Assembly: GCA_023474345.1 (NCBI GenBank)
Contig: JAMCXS010000028.1
Span: forward strand, 1 to 64,000
DNA length: 64,000 nt
Reading direction: 5' to 3'
Source of the DNA: Acidobacteriota bacterium
GTDB taxonomy: Bacteria > Acidobacteriota > Terriglobia > UBA7540
Shown: positions 51,960 through 63,082 of the stretch, piece by piece
How positions within the stretch are numbered: the stretch's first letter is position 1
Layout: each line of letters opens with the position of its first letter
Notes under the pieces: generated by a model
Database searches by the model: none
Told to the model about the DNA's origin: nothing
What the model saw: the letters and a program-made list of their open reading frames with translations, nothing else
Position numbers and translations under genes: made by a program

Positions 51960-52418
51960 TCAAGGCTTCTCCGCAACTTCAGCGGAGAGGGATGGCGCGG
52001 CAGTTCCCGCGGGCTTGACGTCCGGCAGCCCGGACCACTCTTCAGAGATGATGATGGAATTGCCGGGACGCTTCATCTCATACTTGACGATGACCTCCTG
52101 GCCTACCGCGCGACTGGCCAGCGCGGCAACTGCCGGCAGCGGCGCCACATCCTGGGCGACTTCATAGGTAACGCCCGCCACGTCGTACTGATAAACCAGC
52201 AGAACCGCGGAGGCGTTCTGGCCCTCCGGCTCTACCAGGCTGATAATCTCACCGGTCGCGATGCGCCCGGTCCGACTTAGGGAAAAACGCCGCAAGCGTT
52301 CCAGCTCAGCCGGATCTTTTCGCCGCCGCAACTTCAGATAAACCAGCGTGCCCGCGCCTGCAAGCACTCCCGCCGCGCCCGCAACCACACCAATCGTGAG
52401 AGACGACCATTCTCTCAA
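51960..52418 (-). CDS. Small membrane protein of unknown function
   Basis: N-terminal TM helix, YDVAGVTYEVAQDV; TTG start overlapping an upstream stop (TTGA). Confidence 0.6.
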   Translation of the reverse strand: MREWSSLTIGVVAGAAGVLAGAGTLVYLKLRRRKDPAELERLRRFSLSRTGRIATGEIISLVEPEGQNASAVLLVYQYDVAGVTYEVAQDVAPLPAVAALASRAVGQEVIVKYEMKRPGNSIIISEEWSGLPDVKPAGTAAPSLSAEVAEKP

Positions 52419-52510
52419 CGGAGGCCTGCCTTTTTCCGGCTCTTACGCGCGGCCGCCAAGTTGAACTCCCTGCCGACTCGTCTGGGGACATTTTTCATGG
52501 TTTCGGCGGC

Positions 52511-52519
52511 ATTATACCA
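52511..52519 (-). promoter_or_regulatory. Extended -10 (TGGTATAAT) upstream of the small ORF and the 51960-52418 gene
   Basis: Perfect TG-N-TATAAT on the minus strand; no clear -35. Confidence 0.45.
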
Positions 52520-52725
52520 TTTCACGCGCCGCGTGGGCATCGCAACCTCGTGGCGTGACCAAATAGTCTGGACCAATGACACACAGCGCGCGGAACTGCA
52601 GTTGATTCCGCCGATCAAGCTGGCTCAGTAGTTTTGCTCCGTCGTCAATCAGTTTCCGGCGGGCATGACACACGAGGCGTCCTCATGATATAGCCGCAAG
52701 GGGATTTACGATACGGTTGCACCCA

Positions 52726-55020
52726 TTACATTGAAGGTGGAGCTGCATCCGGAGCACTGCCCCAACTCTTATTCGGTGTGGGGCCCATATTGAGCACCAG
52801 CGTCGCGCCGTTCGCTATGTCTTTTTGGCTGAACCATGGCTTGTTCCACGGTTTCCCGTTCAACGTCCCTGACTGAATATAAACATTCTTCTGTGAATTG
52901 TTGTTGGCCACAATTACAAAGTCCTTCCCGTTGCCAAGATGGAGAGTGGCTTTGTGGAAAAGTGGACTACCAATCTCATAGTTCGCGGTGGCCGGATCAA
53001 CCGGATAAAAGCCCATGGCGCTCATCACGTACCAGGAAGAAAGAGCGCCTTGATCATCCATCCCCGGAAACCCAAGTCCGTACTTATCGCTGCCGTACAG
53101 TTCCGTGAGAATCTCCCGCACGATCTTCTGCGTCTTCCACGGTTCTCCGCTCCAGTCATAGTAATAGGGAGTCTGGATGTCCGGCTCATTGCCCTGTACG
53201 TATTCTCCGATCATGCCCGTGCAGTCACGGCAGACACCAGGCGCATGAAACGGCGTGTTGAAGAACTCATCGAGCTTGGCGTTGAACTTTGCCCGCCCTC
53301 CCAGGAGGTTGATCAGGCCTTTGACATCCTGGGGCACGAGCCACAGTGTGGACCAGCCGGAGGCCTCTTTCATCATGAAATTGTAGTAAGGCTCCGCCGG
53401 GTTAAAGGGCGAAATCCATTCGCCGTCGCTTAGGCGGCCGCGCATGAATCCATCCGAGGGATCAAAAACGTTCCGAAAGTTGTAGGAACGCTTTCGGAAC
53501 ATCCGGTAGTCAGCTTCCTTCCCGAGTTTCTTGGCGTACTCGGCAAGCGCCGAATCGTCCCAGGCATATTCGAGCGTCGTGGCCACACCCGCCTTACCAC
53601 CTGCGTAAGGAGGGTCGGGATTACCTTTTGGAATAAAGTCAGAAATGTAGCCCTTCTTAATGTATTCACCGAGATAGGGACGCGCGCCGTCCTTTGTGAC
53701 GGTTGCATTCCTATAAAGGTAGTTGTAGGCCGCCTTGTAATCGAACGGGATGCCCCGCAGCCATGCGCCCATGTACATCAGCGTGGCGTTGTCTCCGTGA
53801 AATCCTGTCGGCATGAAGCCGGTTGCTCGTGCTTGCGCCAACGTCGAGCGCAGAATGTCTTTCATTGCAGAGGGGTCGGCCAACATGAGCAAGACAACCT
53901 GGTTGCGCCCCGTATCCCAGAACGGTACGAAACCATAGAAGTTGTATTTGGCTGTTTGCATCCGGCCATCCGGCCCGCGGAAACGCATTCCTTTGCTGGC
54001 TATTAGGTGCGGGCTGGCGAAGGAGTGGAAATAGTTGGAGTAAAACATCATACGCTCGTGTGGAGTTCCGCCCTGGATCTCGATGGTGTCCAGCAACTTG
54101 GACCAGACTTCCACTGCGTGCCGGTGGATGGCGTCAAAATCCCATCCGGGGCTGAAAGTCGCCAGGCGTTGTTGCGCATCCTGGTAGTTGTCGGCGGCGG
54201 CAATTTTGACAAGTACTTGCTTGCCCTCGGAAGTGTCATAGTTGAGATACACGCCGGCATAGGGTCCCGACTCAGTTTTTCCGTTCGGGGTCACCACTTT
54301 GTCCCCTAAAAAGTTATGCGGACCAGGGCAGTGCGGCGGGTCTTCCCTGAAGGTTCCAAAGCTATTGAAAGGCTTGGAGAACTCAGCGACGAAGCAGGTC
54401 TGCGACCTGCCCCAGGCCTTGGCGTAGGGCATAAACCGCTCACCGCACCCTCTGACCGTATGGTTGTTGATAATCTCGACGTTCCCACCCTGATGACCCA
54501 AGTCCATGATGATGTGTGACTGCTTGCTTTGGGGGAAGGTGAAGCGGTACATCCCCGTCCAATAGGTTGCGGTCATTTCGGCCTTAACGTGGAAGTCGTT
54601 CAGATACACGCTGTAATAACCGGGGGTCGCTATTTGTCTTGATTTGTTGTAAATAGACCCCGTGTACTCCGGGGGCATGGTCCAGGGGCCCACCACGGGC
54701 ATCACCATCATGCCGGGCATGCCATTGGAAAAGCCATACATTGTGTGGTGCAAGTAGTCGTACGACATGCCCACGCCGGCGGGATAAGAAAGGGACAGGA
54801 CCTTGTTGATCGGACTGAGGATGGTCAAGCCGTACGGCAGCACAGCCCCTGGCACGGTCATGCCAGTGTAAAGTTCTTCTCCGGGCGGCGGAGCATTGCC
54901 GATCAGCACCTGCTTGTCGAGCGGCGCCGTGCCCATGAGCGCGTTCACATAATCCACTGGCTTCTTTTGAGCGCCCAGCGCGGTTACACAGGAAAGTAGC
55001 AGTAAAGCGAATGATTTCAT
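52726..55020 (-). CDS. Secreted GH92 family alpha-mannosidase-like glycosidase
   Basis: Signal peptide; VNALMGTAP, MPGMMVMPVVGP, DTGRNQVVLLML, GFPGMDDQGALSSWYVMSAMGFYPVDPATANYEIGSPLF. Confidence 0.92.
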   Translation of the reverse strand: MKSFALLLLSCVTALGAQKKPVDYVNALMGTAPLDKQVLIGNAPPPGEELYTGMTVPGAVLPYGLTILSPINKVLSLSYPAGVGMSYDYLHHTMYGFSNGMPGMMVMPVVGPWTMPPEYTGSIYNKSRQIATPGYYSVYLNDFHVKAEMTATYWTGMYRFTFPQSKQSHIIMDLGHQGGNVEIINNHTVRGCGERFMPYAKAWGRSQTCFVAEFSKPFNSFGTFREDPPHCPGPHNFLGDKVVTPNGKTESGPYAGVYLNYDTSEGKQVLVKIAAADNYQDAQQRLATFSPGWDFDAIHRHAVEVWSKLLDTIEIQGGTPHERMMFYSNYFHSFASPHLIASKGMRFRGPDGRMQTAKYNFYGFVPFWDTGRNQVVLLMLADPSAMKDILRSTLAQARATGFMPTGFHGDNATLMYMGAWLRGIPFDYKAAYNYLYRNATVTKDGARPYLGEYIKKGYISDFIPKGNPDPPYAGGKAGVATTLEYAWDDSALAEYAKKLGKEADYRMFRKRSYNFRNVFDPSDGFMRGRLSDGEWISPFNPAEPYYNFMMKEASGWSTLWLVPQDVKGLINLLGGRAKFNAKLDEFFNTPFHAPGVCRDCTGMIGEYVQGNEPDIQTPYYYDWSGEPWKTQKIVREILTELYGSDKYGLGFPGMDDQGALSSWYVMSAMGFYPVDPATANYEIGSPLFHKATLHLGNGKDFVIVANNNSQKNVYIQSGTLNGKPWNKPWFSQKDIANGATLVLNMGPTPNKSWGSAPDAAPPSM

Positions 55021-55306
55021 AAAGTACCCCGTTTCCGGACCCTACGATCCGATCCGTTTCAGAAAATCCCGCAGGCGCGCCTGACTTTTCAAAAACGTAT
55101 CCCCGGGTTGTCCCCGTTTTCCCCTTAATTGTTGCTTCATCTTTTTAACGTCTGCGAAATATCCCATGTCGCATCAAATAGTTACAGCGGATATGCTTGA
55201 AATGTCCAGGCTATTGTACAACTCGGGGATATGCTCGTCCTGTATTCTCATATAGTTACAACCATCGCCAGTCTCCTCCAAATCCCTCCAACTACGAAAT
55301 CTGGTA

Positions 55307-56482
55307 TCAAAGGCCGCCGGGCAAGTGGGTGGAGACGGTGACGGGTTTGGACTTGGCGCTCTCGTTTCCAGCCAGATCTACGGCGGTGACAGCGTATTGA
55401 TAGACCTGGTTTCGAGCCACGGTAGTGTCATGGAAAATCGGAGTGGGCAACAACTGCTTGTTGACGCGCACAAACTGCCCGCCTTCGGTTTTCCTGTAAA
55501 CGTTATAGCCCGCCAGGTCGGCGTCAGTATTAGCATGCCAAAGCAGATCGACCGCGCCGGCGGTGTAAATGGCGGTGAGGTCTCTGGGAACAGCCGGCGG
55601 GAAAATATCCTTCGGAGTAACCTCGACTGTTGCCGAGGGCTCACTTTCAGCCCGGAAGCCATCTACGGCGGAAACTGCGCTGACCCGGAAGTAATACTGC
55701 TGGCCGAACCGGAAGTTCGGATCGTTGAGTTGGGGGGACTGGGTTTCAGCGAGTAACTGAAATGTGCCGGGCTTGCCGGTCGGGCTTTGATAAACCCGGT
55801 AGAGCGCCAGATTCGAAACAGGAAGTCCCGTCAAGGTTTGAGCGGGTTCGGCCCAGGAAAGCTCAAGCGCCGCCTGCGTGGTCTTGATGGCAAGATTTGT
55901 AGGCGGCTGGGTCACGTCGATCAGCTCTGCCTGGGCCACATTGGATGGAGCGCTCTTGTGCGGGCGGCCCCGGAATCCCCGGGTGAGCGCCACAACAGAA
56001 AAGGCAAACATTGAGGTATGCCACTGGCGGAAATCCTGATCGGAAAGCGTGGACGGGTAATCGATTTTACCTTTGCTCAAGAAATGGGCCACGTCGGGCG
56101 GCGGAAGCGTGACCCAGGGCGCGGTGTCAGTCGCGGGCGGCGCGGGCTTTTGGCCCGGCGGCGTGATGGCGCGGAAGATTTCGAGCTCAACGGGTTTGGT
56201 CAGGCGCTCGCCATCCGTGGACAACACGGGCAAGGTGAATTCGAGATGAAAAGTCTGGCCGATTTGGATTAGCTGAAGGTCCTTAATCTGCGCAGGCCTT
56301 TCAACACGCGGAGGTTGCGGAGGCGCTTGTACCCCACAGCCGGCAAAAAAGCCGATTGCGCAAACTAACAGCACAATGAAAACGAGCGACCCGGTGCGTC
56401 GCGAGAGAGACAGTCCTGAGGAATGAATCGGAATTGACGCCAAGGAGCCGCCAGAGCGGGCGGTTCGCAATCGAAGGTTCAC
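55307..56482 (-). CDS. Lipoprotein with fibronectin type III-like repeats
   Basis: Lipobox FFAGC; repeated [41 protein letters not shown] units. Confidence 0.8.
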   Translation of the reverse strand: MNLRLRTARSGGSLASIPIHSSGLSLSRRTGSLVFIVLLVCAIGFFAGCGVQAPPQPPRVERPAQIKDLQLIQIGQTFHLEFTLPVLSTDGERLTKPVELEIFRAITPPGQKPAPPATDTAPWVTLPPPDVAHFLSKGKIDYPSTLSDQDFRQWHTSMFAFSVVALTRGFRGRPHKSAPSNVAQAELIDVTQPPTNLAIKTTQAALELSWAEPAQTLTGLPVSNLALYRVYQSPTGKPGTFQLLAETQSPQLNDPNFRFGQQYYFRVSAVSAVDGFRAESEPSATVEVTPKDIFPPAVPRDLTAIYTAGAVDLLWHANTDADLAGYNVYRKTEGGQFVRVNKQLLPTPIFHDTTVARNQVYQYAVTAVDLAGNESAKSKPVTVSTHLPGGL

Positions 56483-57885
56483 AGAATGTAGCGGCTGAGG
56501 TCTTGATCCTTCACGATTTCGGCTAGCTGCTTCCTTACATACGCGCCGTCGATGCGCACGTGTTTCTTCTTCAGGTCGGGTCCTTCAAAGGAAATCTCGT
56601 CCAAAAGCTTTTCCATGATGGTGTGCAGGCGGCGGGCGCCGATGTTTTCCGCCTGGTCGTTGACAGTGGCGGCGAAGCGTGCCACCTCCTCTAAGGCGTC
56701 ATCGGTGAAAGAGAGCTTGATCCCCTCGGTTTCAAGCAGGGCGACGTATTGTTTGACAAGCGCGCTCTTGGGCTCTGTCAAAATGCGGATGAAATCCTCG
56801 ACGTTCAGGGAACGCAGCTCAACGCGAATCGGAAATCGCCCTTGTAACTCCGGGATCAGATCGGCAGGCTTGCTGACGTGGAAAGCCCCGGCTGCGATGA
56901 ACAGGATGTGGTCCGTACGCACCATGCCATAGCGGGTGTTGACGGTGGTGCCTTCGACGATGGGGAGAATGTCGCGCTGCACGCCCTCGCGGCTGACGTC
57001 CGGCCCATGCCCGCGCTCCCGGCCCGCAATCTTGTCAATTTCATCGAGAAAGATGATGCCGGATTGCTCGGCGCGCTCGACCGCGGTCCGCGTGACCTGA
57101 TCCATGTCGATCAGCTTGTTTTCTTCTTCCTGGATCAGGTAGTCCATGGCCTCTGCTACGCGCATGCGCCGTTTCTTGTTGCGCTGGCCGAACAGCCCGG
57201 GAAGAATATCCTTGATATTGATGTCCATCTCCTCGATGCCCTGGGAAGAGACGATCTCAAAGGCCGGGAAGCTTCGCTCCCGTGTCTCGAGTTCCACCTG
57301 GCGTTCATCCAATTTGCCTTCGCGGAGTTGCGCACGCAGTTTTTCGCGCGTCCGCTTGAACTGCTCCATCGCGGCCAAGTGGCCGTCGTCGGGGGAAGTT
57401 TTCTCGGCGCGCGGCGGGGCAGGGGGCGGAGGCGGCAGCAGCAGATCGAGCAACCGCTCTTCGGCGTTCTGTTCAGCCTTTTCCGCGACCTCTTCGATCT
57501 TTTCCTCCCGAACCATGTCGATGGAAATTTCGATCAGATCGCGAATCATTGACTCGACGTCGCGTCCAACGTAGCCGACTTCCGTAAACCGGGAAGCCTC
57601 CACTTTGAGGAAGGGCGAATTGGCCAGGCGGGCCAACCGGCGGGCGATTTCCGTTTTACCCACGCCGGTGGGGCCGATCATGATGATGTTTTTGGGAAGG
57701 ATTTCTTCCGCCAGATCCGGAGAAAGCTTCTGGCGGCGCATGCGGTTGCGGAGGGCGACGGCGACCGCGCGTTTGGCTTCGTCCTGGCCGACGACGTACT
57801 TGTCAAGCTCGGTGACGATCTGCCGCGGTGTCAACTCGTCCAGTATTGTTGCGGTTTCGATATTTTCAGGCAAATAAAAAACCAT
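56479..57885 (-). CDS. hslU: HslU ATPase subunit
   Basis: [62 protein letters not shown]. Confidence 0.97.
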   Translation of the reverse strand: MVFYLPENIETATILDELTPRQIVTELDKYVVGQDEAKRAVAVALRNRMRRQKLSPDLAEEILPKNIIMIGPTGVGKTEIARRLARLANSPFLKVEASRFTEVGYVGRDVESMIRDLIEISIDMVREEKIEEVAEKAEQNAEERLLDLLLPPPPPAPPRAEKTSPDDGHLAAMEQFKRTREKLRAQLREGKLDERQVELETRERSFPAFEIVSSQGIEEMDINIKDILPGLFGQRNKKRRMRVAEAMDYLIQEEENKLIDMDQVTRTAVERAEQSGIIFLDEIDKIAGRERGHGPDVSREGVQRDILPIVEGTTVNTRYGMVRTDHILFIAAGAFHVSKPADLIPELQGRFPIRVELRSLNVEDFIRILTEPKSALVKQYVALLETEGIKLSFTDDALEEVARFAATVNDQAENIGARRLHTIMEKLLDEISFEGPDLKKKHVRIDGAYVRKQLAEIVKDQDLSRYIL

Positions 57886-57911
57886 TACAGATTCATTAGT
57901 ATCGGGGAGGG

Positions 57912-58454
57912 CTAAAGTTCCTCGATTACAGTCTGCTCATTTGTGAAGATGCAAATCTGCCCCGCAAGTTGCATCGCTTCCTGAACAATTTCACGGGCGT
58001 TCAGCTTGGTGTGCTTCACCAATGCGCGCGCGGCTGCCAGAGCGTAAGAGCCGCCGGAACCGATGGCGACAATCCCGTCGTCCGGCTCGATGACATCCCC
58101 ATTCCCGCTTACAAGATAGGTGACTTTGTCATCGGCCACCAGGAGCAGAGCTTCCAGATGGCGCAGGGCACGATCGGTCCGCCAATCCTTGGCCAGCTCG
58201 ACCACGGCGCGGCTGAGGTTGCCGTGAAACTCCTCCAGTTTCTGTTCAAAACGCGAAAACAGAGACAGGGCATCCGCCGTGCTGCCCGCAAAACCCGCCA
58301 CCACTCTGTCGTTATACAGACGCCGGATCTTGCGAGCGTTGTGCTTGATCACACTTTCGCCCATCGTGACCTGGCCATCCCCGCCCATAGCGAGACGGCC
58401 ATCCCTGCGGACACAGAGAATGGTTGTCGACCTTACCACAGGATTGTGTGCCAC
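57912..58454 (-). CDS. hslV: HslV protease subunit
   Basis: [55 protein letters not shown]. Confidence 0.96.
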   Translation of the reverse strand: MAHNPVVRSTTILCVRRDGRLAMGGDGQVTMGESVIKHNARKIRRLYNDRVVAGFAGSTADALSLFSRFEQKLEEFHGNLSRAVVELAKDWRTDRALRHLEALLLVADDKVTYLVSGNGDVIEPDDGIVAIGSGGSYALAAARALVKHTKLNAREIVQEAMQLAGQICIFTNEQTVIEEL

Positions 58455-58494
58455 TGGGCCTCCGAAAAGTCATTATAGCAGATGAAACCGATTC

Positions 58495-59370
58495 TTACTG
58501 GGGACGCGCGAAATAGTCAGACGGTATGGTTTCATTGTAGCGCACGCTGTTACGGAAAAGTTCGCCGATGCGTTCCCCGTCGAGGTAGCGCGCGATATGC
58601 ATCGGAGTGTTGATCCCCTGGAACATCTGGTAGTCGCTGTAATCGTCCGCGTAGTCTTCCCAATCCTGGGTATTCGGGTTCCGGACGCGGTAGGTGACTC
58701 GCACCGGAAGGTAAGTTGAACGGTGGATATAAAGCCTGACGTGAACGTTCTGGGCGTCAATGATATCGACCACGTCCACGGGTTGGTTGTCCACAAAATC
58801 AACGCCGTGAGTCAGGATCAGGACACCGGGCGCCGTGATCAGGTAGCGCAGAAGGTTGTCAAGGCTGTAACGGTTGGCAATCTTCCAGCCCCACATCTGG
58901 TCGGGATTCTGGTGGGTCCGGCCAAGCCGGTCAAGCTCCCAGCCCTGGTTGCCATTATTGATGAGTATGACCGGTTTGCCTTTGCCGTAACTGAAGCGCC
59001 GCTTGTCAGGAGGTTCGAAAGTGCTCTTGAAGGGAGCGTAGCCCGCCGCTTGACCGTATGCAATGGCGAAGACGCTGCCGGTGGTGGTAACGGTCTTGTA
59101 ATGCAGAAAAGCAGCGCCGCCGAGCGCCTGGATAGTGCGATTGAGAAGTTTCTGCGCCTGGGGGGTAATCCGGGAGGGCAGCGCGGGCGGGGCTTTTTGC
59201 TGCGCGCCGAAGGCTGCATTCGAGCCCGCTAGGCCCACGGCCAGAAGGCAGACGGCAACAGCCGGTATGGCCAAAAAACGTTTACTATTTCCAATCACTG
59301 AGAAGATTCTCCTGCTTAATATTGATGATCCTTCCGGCCCCGGAGGTTGACCGGGGCGAACCCCCTTCAA
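58495..59370 (-). CDS. Exported protein, outer membrane lipoprotein-sorting (LolA)-like
   Basis: Signal peptide, LNRTIQALGGAAFLHYKTVTTTG...VVDIIDAQNVHVRLYIHRSTYLPVRVTYR. Confidence 0.65.
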   Translation of the reverse strand: MKGVRPGQPPGPEGSSILSRRIFSVIGNSKRFLAIPAVAVCLLAVGLAGSNAAFGAQQKAPPALPSRITPQAQKLLNRTIQALGGAAFLHYKTVTTTGSVFAIAYGQAAGYAPFKSTFEPPDKRRFSYGKGKPVILINNGNQGWELDRLGRTHQNPDQMWGWKIANRYSLDNLLRYLITAPGVLILTHGVDFVDNQPVDVVDIIDAQNVHVRLYIHRSTYLPVRVTYRVRNPNTQDWEDYADDYSDYQMFQGINTPMHIARYLDGERIGELFRNSVRYNETIPSDYFARPQ

Positions 59371-60152
59371 TCTTTCGAGGGACGAAAGCGCGACAGGATT
59401 TGTTCCCGGACACGCCTTGAAAGGGTTTCCACATCCTGGACGCTTAAGTCATCCGTCGGAATGGGCTTGTGAATAATCATTTCCGTTTGGCCGGCGCGAA
59501 TGTGATAGGAGTCCGGTTTCAGAACTTCCCGCGTCCCGTTCAATGTGATGGGCACCACCGGCACGCCGGAAAGGATTGCCAGATAGAAGCTTCCGCTCTT
59601 GAAGGGCAGCATCTCGGGCGTGCGGCTCCGGCGCCCTTCGGGGAACATGACGACCGAGCGGCCTTCTTTGATTCGCGCCGCAGCTTGATCGAAGCCTTTG
59701 AGCGCCGCGCGCGGACGGCCGCGGTCAACCGGAATGTGCCCGGAACGCCGCAGATGCCAGCCGAGAAACGGGAGCAAAAAGAGCGAGCGCTTGGCGAGAA
59801 ATCGAAACTGCAGCGGCAGGTACACGAACAGGATGGGGATGTCCATGGCGCTCGGATGATTGGCGCAGAAGATAACCGTCCGGTTCGGATCGATATTCTC
59901 GCGCCCTTCCACGCGAACCCGAATCCCGCTGGTCTTCAGAATAAGCCACGACCAGAGCCTTGCACACCCGTGCTGCCACCGTCCCTGGGCGTCAAAAAAA
60001 GATCCGCAAAGCGATAAAGTCCCGCAGACCGCCGTGTAGAAATAAATCAGAAGGTCGGTAAAAAAAAGCGAGCGCAGGTAGCTGAAGAAGTTTCGTACCC
60101 GCGCACGGCTGGGCGTTTGCTTTGCGGGCACGACCGACGTGGAGTCCATCAT
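59367..60152 (-). CDS. 1-acyl-sn-glycerol-3-phosphate acyltransferase
   Basis: CANHPSAMDIPILF NHxxxD-type motif, VVMFPEGRRSRTPEMLPFKSGSF; start moved to 60152 to avoid a long overlap with folC. Confidence 0.9.
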   Translation of the reverse strand: MMDSTSVVPAKQTPSRARVRNFFSYLRSLFFTDLLIYFYTAVCGTLSLCGSFFDAQGRWQHGCARLWSWLILKTSGIRVRVEGRENIDPNRTVIFCANHPSAMDIPILFVYLPLQFRFLAKRSLFLLPFLGWHLRRSGHIPVDRGRPRAALKGFDQAAARIKEGRSVVMFPEGRRSRTPEMLPFKSGSFYLAILSGVPVVPITLNGTREVLKPDSYHIRAGQTEMIIHKPIPTDDLSVQDVETLSRRVREQILSRFRPSKD

Positions 60153-60156
60153 GAGA

Positions 60157-61542
60157 TTAGCAATACTCCGAAAGCACTTCCGGAAGAGTCGGCTTCCCCA
60201 GCACGAGGCGCCCTTCCAGGATGGCCTTCTTGATGGCGCCGACCAGGAACAACGAACCGGCGACCAGAACCACGTCATCCAGAGAGCTTTCTTCGATCGC
60301 CCGTTCGAGCGCCCGCGCGGGGTCGGGTTCCTGGACTATTTGCCGGGGCGAGGCCGGGGCGGAGTCTAAGATTGTTTCCGGAGACGCCGCGCGTTCCACC
60401 TCGGGACGAGTCAAATAGACAGTTTCGGCCAGCGGGAAAAGGATTCCGCTGATTTCGGCGATATCCTTGTCCCGCATCGTGGCATAGACCAAGCGCAAGT
60501 TCCGTGCCGCACAGTGCTCGCGGATAAACGCGGCAATCTCGCGGGCGGCGGCGGGATTATGGGCGCCGTCAAGCATGACCAGAGGGCGGTTGAGGATGGT
60601 TTCCAGACGGCCCGGCCACCATGCCGCCCTGAGGCCCGCGCGAATGGTATGGGGAGTAATCCGAAAGCCTTGCCTCGCCAGCCTCCATGCCGCTGTGGCC
60701 GCCGCGATGGCGTTTTTCACCTGAAACCTTCCGGCCATTTGCAGGGTGATACCGGGAAGTTTCGAAGGGCCGATTTCCAAGTCGAAGCCGCAGCGTCCGT
60801 CAAGCTGAAAAAAGCCGGACATGCCTCGAAAACCGCCGGTTTCAATAAGATCGGCCCCAACTTCCTGGCAGCGCCGGCGGACCACCTCACGCACCACGGG
60901 ATGTTCGCATCCTGAGACCACCGGCCTCCCCGGTTTGATAACGCCCGCCTTTTCCCTCGCGATCTCGGAGTGGGTTTTGCCCAGATATTGCTGGTGGTCG
61001 AGATCGACGTTGGTAATGATGGCAACCGATGGGTCAGTAATGTTGGTGGCATCCAGCCGGCCGCCCATACCGACCTCGAGAACCGCGAAATCGACCGCGG
61101 AACGCGCGAAGTGCAGGAAGGCCGTCGCCGTCAGGTACTCAAAAAAACTGGGCAGATGAGTAAGGACCCGGGCGTTCAGAAGCTCCGTAGCTCGGCAATG
61201 GACTTCACTAAAGGCTGCCGCGAAATCCTCATCGGAAATTTCACAATTGCTCACCCGGATCCGCTCATTCGCTCGCACAAAGTGCGGAGAAGTGTAAAGG
61301 CCCGTGCGATAGCCGGCGCGCTCAAGAATGGAGGCCAGCATCGCCGAGGTTGAGCCCTTGCCATTAGTCCCCGCGATGATGGCGGTAGGATAGCGGCGCT
61401 CGGGACTGCCTAAGGCTTGGAGAAGCGCCATGATTGGCTCTAATCCAAACTTCTTGCCGTGCAGTTCATGCCCGTGACTCCAGAGGATCTTCAGGCAATC
61501 ATCGTAGGGGATGAGCGTTTGAGATGTGCGTCGGTCAGTCAT
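60157..61542 (-). CDS. folC: Bifunctional folylpolyglutamate synthase / dihydrofolate synthase
   Basis: IIAGTNGKGSTSAMLASILERAGYRTGLYTSPHFVRANERIRV, DGAHNPAAAREI. Confidence 0.95.
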   Translation of the reverse strand: MTDRRTSQTLIPYDDCLKILWSHGHELHGKKFGLEPIMALLQALGSPERRYPTAIIAGTNGKGSTSAMLASILERAGYRTGLYTSPHFVRANERIRVSNCEISDEDFAAAFSEVHCRATELLNARVLTHLPSFFEYLTATAFLHFARSAVDFAVLEVGMGGRLDATNITDPSVAIITNVDLDHQQYLGKTHSEIAREKAGVIKPGRPVVSGCEHPVVREVVRRRCQEVGADLIETGGFRGMSGFFQLDGRCGFDLEIGPSKLPGITLQMAGRFQVKNAIAAATAAWRLARQGFRITPHTIRAGLRAAWWPGRLETILNRPLVMLDGAHNPAAAREIAAFIREHCAARNLRLVYATMRDKDIAEISGILFPLAETVYLTRPEVERAASPETILDSAPASPRQIVQEPDPARALERAIEESSLDDVVLVAGSLFLVGAIKKAILEGRLVLGKPTLPEVLSEYC

Positions 61543-62408
61543 TTGGGGGCTTCGGTTAAGTTCCAGGCACCCATATAATCCAGGGTCTTGGCTAGATAAT
61601 CTTTGAGTTCGGTGCGCGGAACGATGGCATCGAGCATGCCGTGAGCCAGCAGGAATTCGGCGGTCTGGAAGCCCTCGGGCAGTTTCTGATGGATTGTTTG
61701 TTCGATGACGCGCGGCCCCGCAAAGCCGATCAGGGCGCCCGGCTCCGCGATGTTGAGATCTCCGAGCATGGCGAAGCTTGCCGTGGTGCCGCCCGTGGTC
61801 GGATTGGTCAGCACGGAGATGTAAGGTTTGCGCACCTCTTCGAGCCGCGCCAGAGAAGCGCTGATCTTAGCCAGTTGCATCAGGCTGATGGCTCCTTCCA
61901 TCATCCGGGCGCCGCCAGAGCAGGATACAATCACCAACGGCAATTTACTCTGGATGCAGCGGTCGATGGCGCGGGCGATTTTCTCGCCAACCACCGCGCC
62001 CATGCTGCCGCCGATAAACTGAAATTCCATGGCACAGATGATCAGTGGTTTCCCGGCGATCTTTCCTTCTCCGACCCGAACGGCATCCTTTATGCCGGTA
62101 ACCTTTTCGGCACTCGCCAGACGATCGCGGTAAGCCTTCCTGTCTACAAATTCCAAGGGATCAGGCGAGCTCAGGCCGGTATCATGCTCAACGTATTTCC
62201 CATCGTCGAACAGCATGGCCAGCCGTGACTGGGAACTCATCTTGAGATGATGGTTGCATTTGGGGCAGCAGAGCAGGTTCTGTTCCAGATCTTTTTTCCA
62301 AAGGATTTTCTTGCACGCCTCACACTTGGTCCACAAACCTTCCGTCTGGACGCGTTTGTCCGCCGGGGCTGTCTCAAGAGGCTTTTTCTCTCTTCGGAAC
62401 CAAGTCAT
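61539..62408 (-). CDS. accD: Acetyl-CoA carboxylase carboxyltransferase subunit beta
   Basis: CEACKKILWKKDLEQNLLCCPKCNHH zinc ribbon, SCSGGARMMEGAISLMQLAK, FAGPRVIEQTI. Confidence 0.96.
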   Translation of the reverse strand: MTWFRREKKPLETAPADKRVQTEGLWTKCEACKKILWKKDLEQNLLCCPKCNHHLKMSSQSRLAMLFDDGKYVEHDTGLSSPDPLEFVDRKAYRDRLASAEKVTGIKDAVRVGEGKIAGKPLIICAMEFQFIGGSMGAVVGEKIARAIDRCIQSKLPLVIVSCSGGARMMEGAISLMQLAKISASLARLEEVRKPYISVLTNPTTGGTTASFAMLGDLNIAEPGALIGFAGPRVIEQTIHQKLPEGFQTAEFLLAHGMLDAIVPRTELKDYLAKTLDYMGAWNLTEAPK

Positions 62409-62468
62409 CGGAGTTCAGAATTCCTTCCTCGCGCCGGACCGAGGGTTAGTCGGTAGTGGGCAACGTGC

Positions 62469-63014
62469 TCAGTATTCGATTCCTCGCTGGGCGAGAATCC
62501 CTTGCTGATAGGGATGTTTTACCTCACGCATTTCGGTGACCATGTCTGCGCACTCAACGATTGAAGGGTGAGCGTTGCGGCCCGTCAGGATCACGTGAAC
62601 CATTTCAGGCTTCTGCTTTAGAAGGTCCCGAACTTTAAGAGGGTCGAGCATCTTGTAACTGATCGCGTAATTGATTTCATCCAGAACGACCAAGTCGTAA
62701 TCACCACCCAGAATCGCCTGGCTCGCGTACTGCCAAGCTTCTTCGACCATCCGAACATCTTCAGGGTTCGGTTTTTCCACACCCACTTTCACAAAACCCC
62801 GGCCCATGGGCAGGATCTTAATCCTGTCTTCACCCAACATCCGGCAAGCGTCCAGCTCGCCATAGTGCCAGGACCCTTTGATGAATTGTACCATCAATAC
62901 CCTCAGTCCCTGGCCGACAGCACGAAAAGCCGTTCCCAGGGCTGCGGTGGTTTTCCCTTTGCCGGGACCGCTAAAGACGATAATCAGACCTTTCTTGGTT
63001 TCAGGCAAAGTCAC
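62469..63014 (-). CDS. cobO: Cob(I)yrinic acid a,c-diamide adenosyltransferase
   Basis: GLIIVFSGPGKGKTTAALGTAFRAVGQGLRVLMVQFIKG, DLVVLDEINYAI; GTG start at 63014 chosen over the longer ORF. Confidence 0.92.
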   Translation of the reverse strand: MTLPETKKGLIIVFSGPGKGKTTAALGTAFRAVGQGLRVLMVQFIKGSWHYGELDACRMLGEDRIKILPMGRGFVKVGVEKPNPEDVRMVEEAWQYASQAILGGDYDLVVLDEINYAISYKMLDPLKVRDLLKQKPEMVHVILTGRNAHPSIVECADMVTEMREVKHPYQQGILAQRGIEY

Positions 63015-63082
63015 TTTCCTTCGTGAACCTGTCCAAGCAGCGCTACGGGCCAACGCGTTTCCGAGACGCAACACTATAGGAG

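Noticed and set aside
50682-52280. 532-aa + strand ORF
   Set aside because: Lies antisense to a clear carboxylase beta subunit; its low-complexity Arg/His-rich translation is typical of shadow ORFs in GC-rich DNA.
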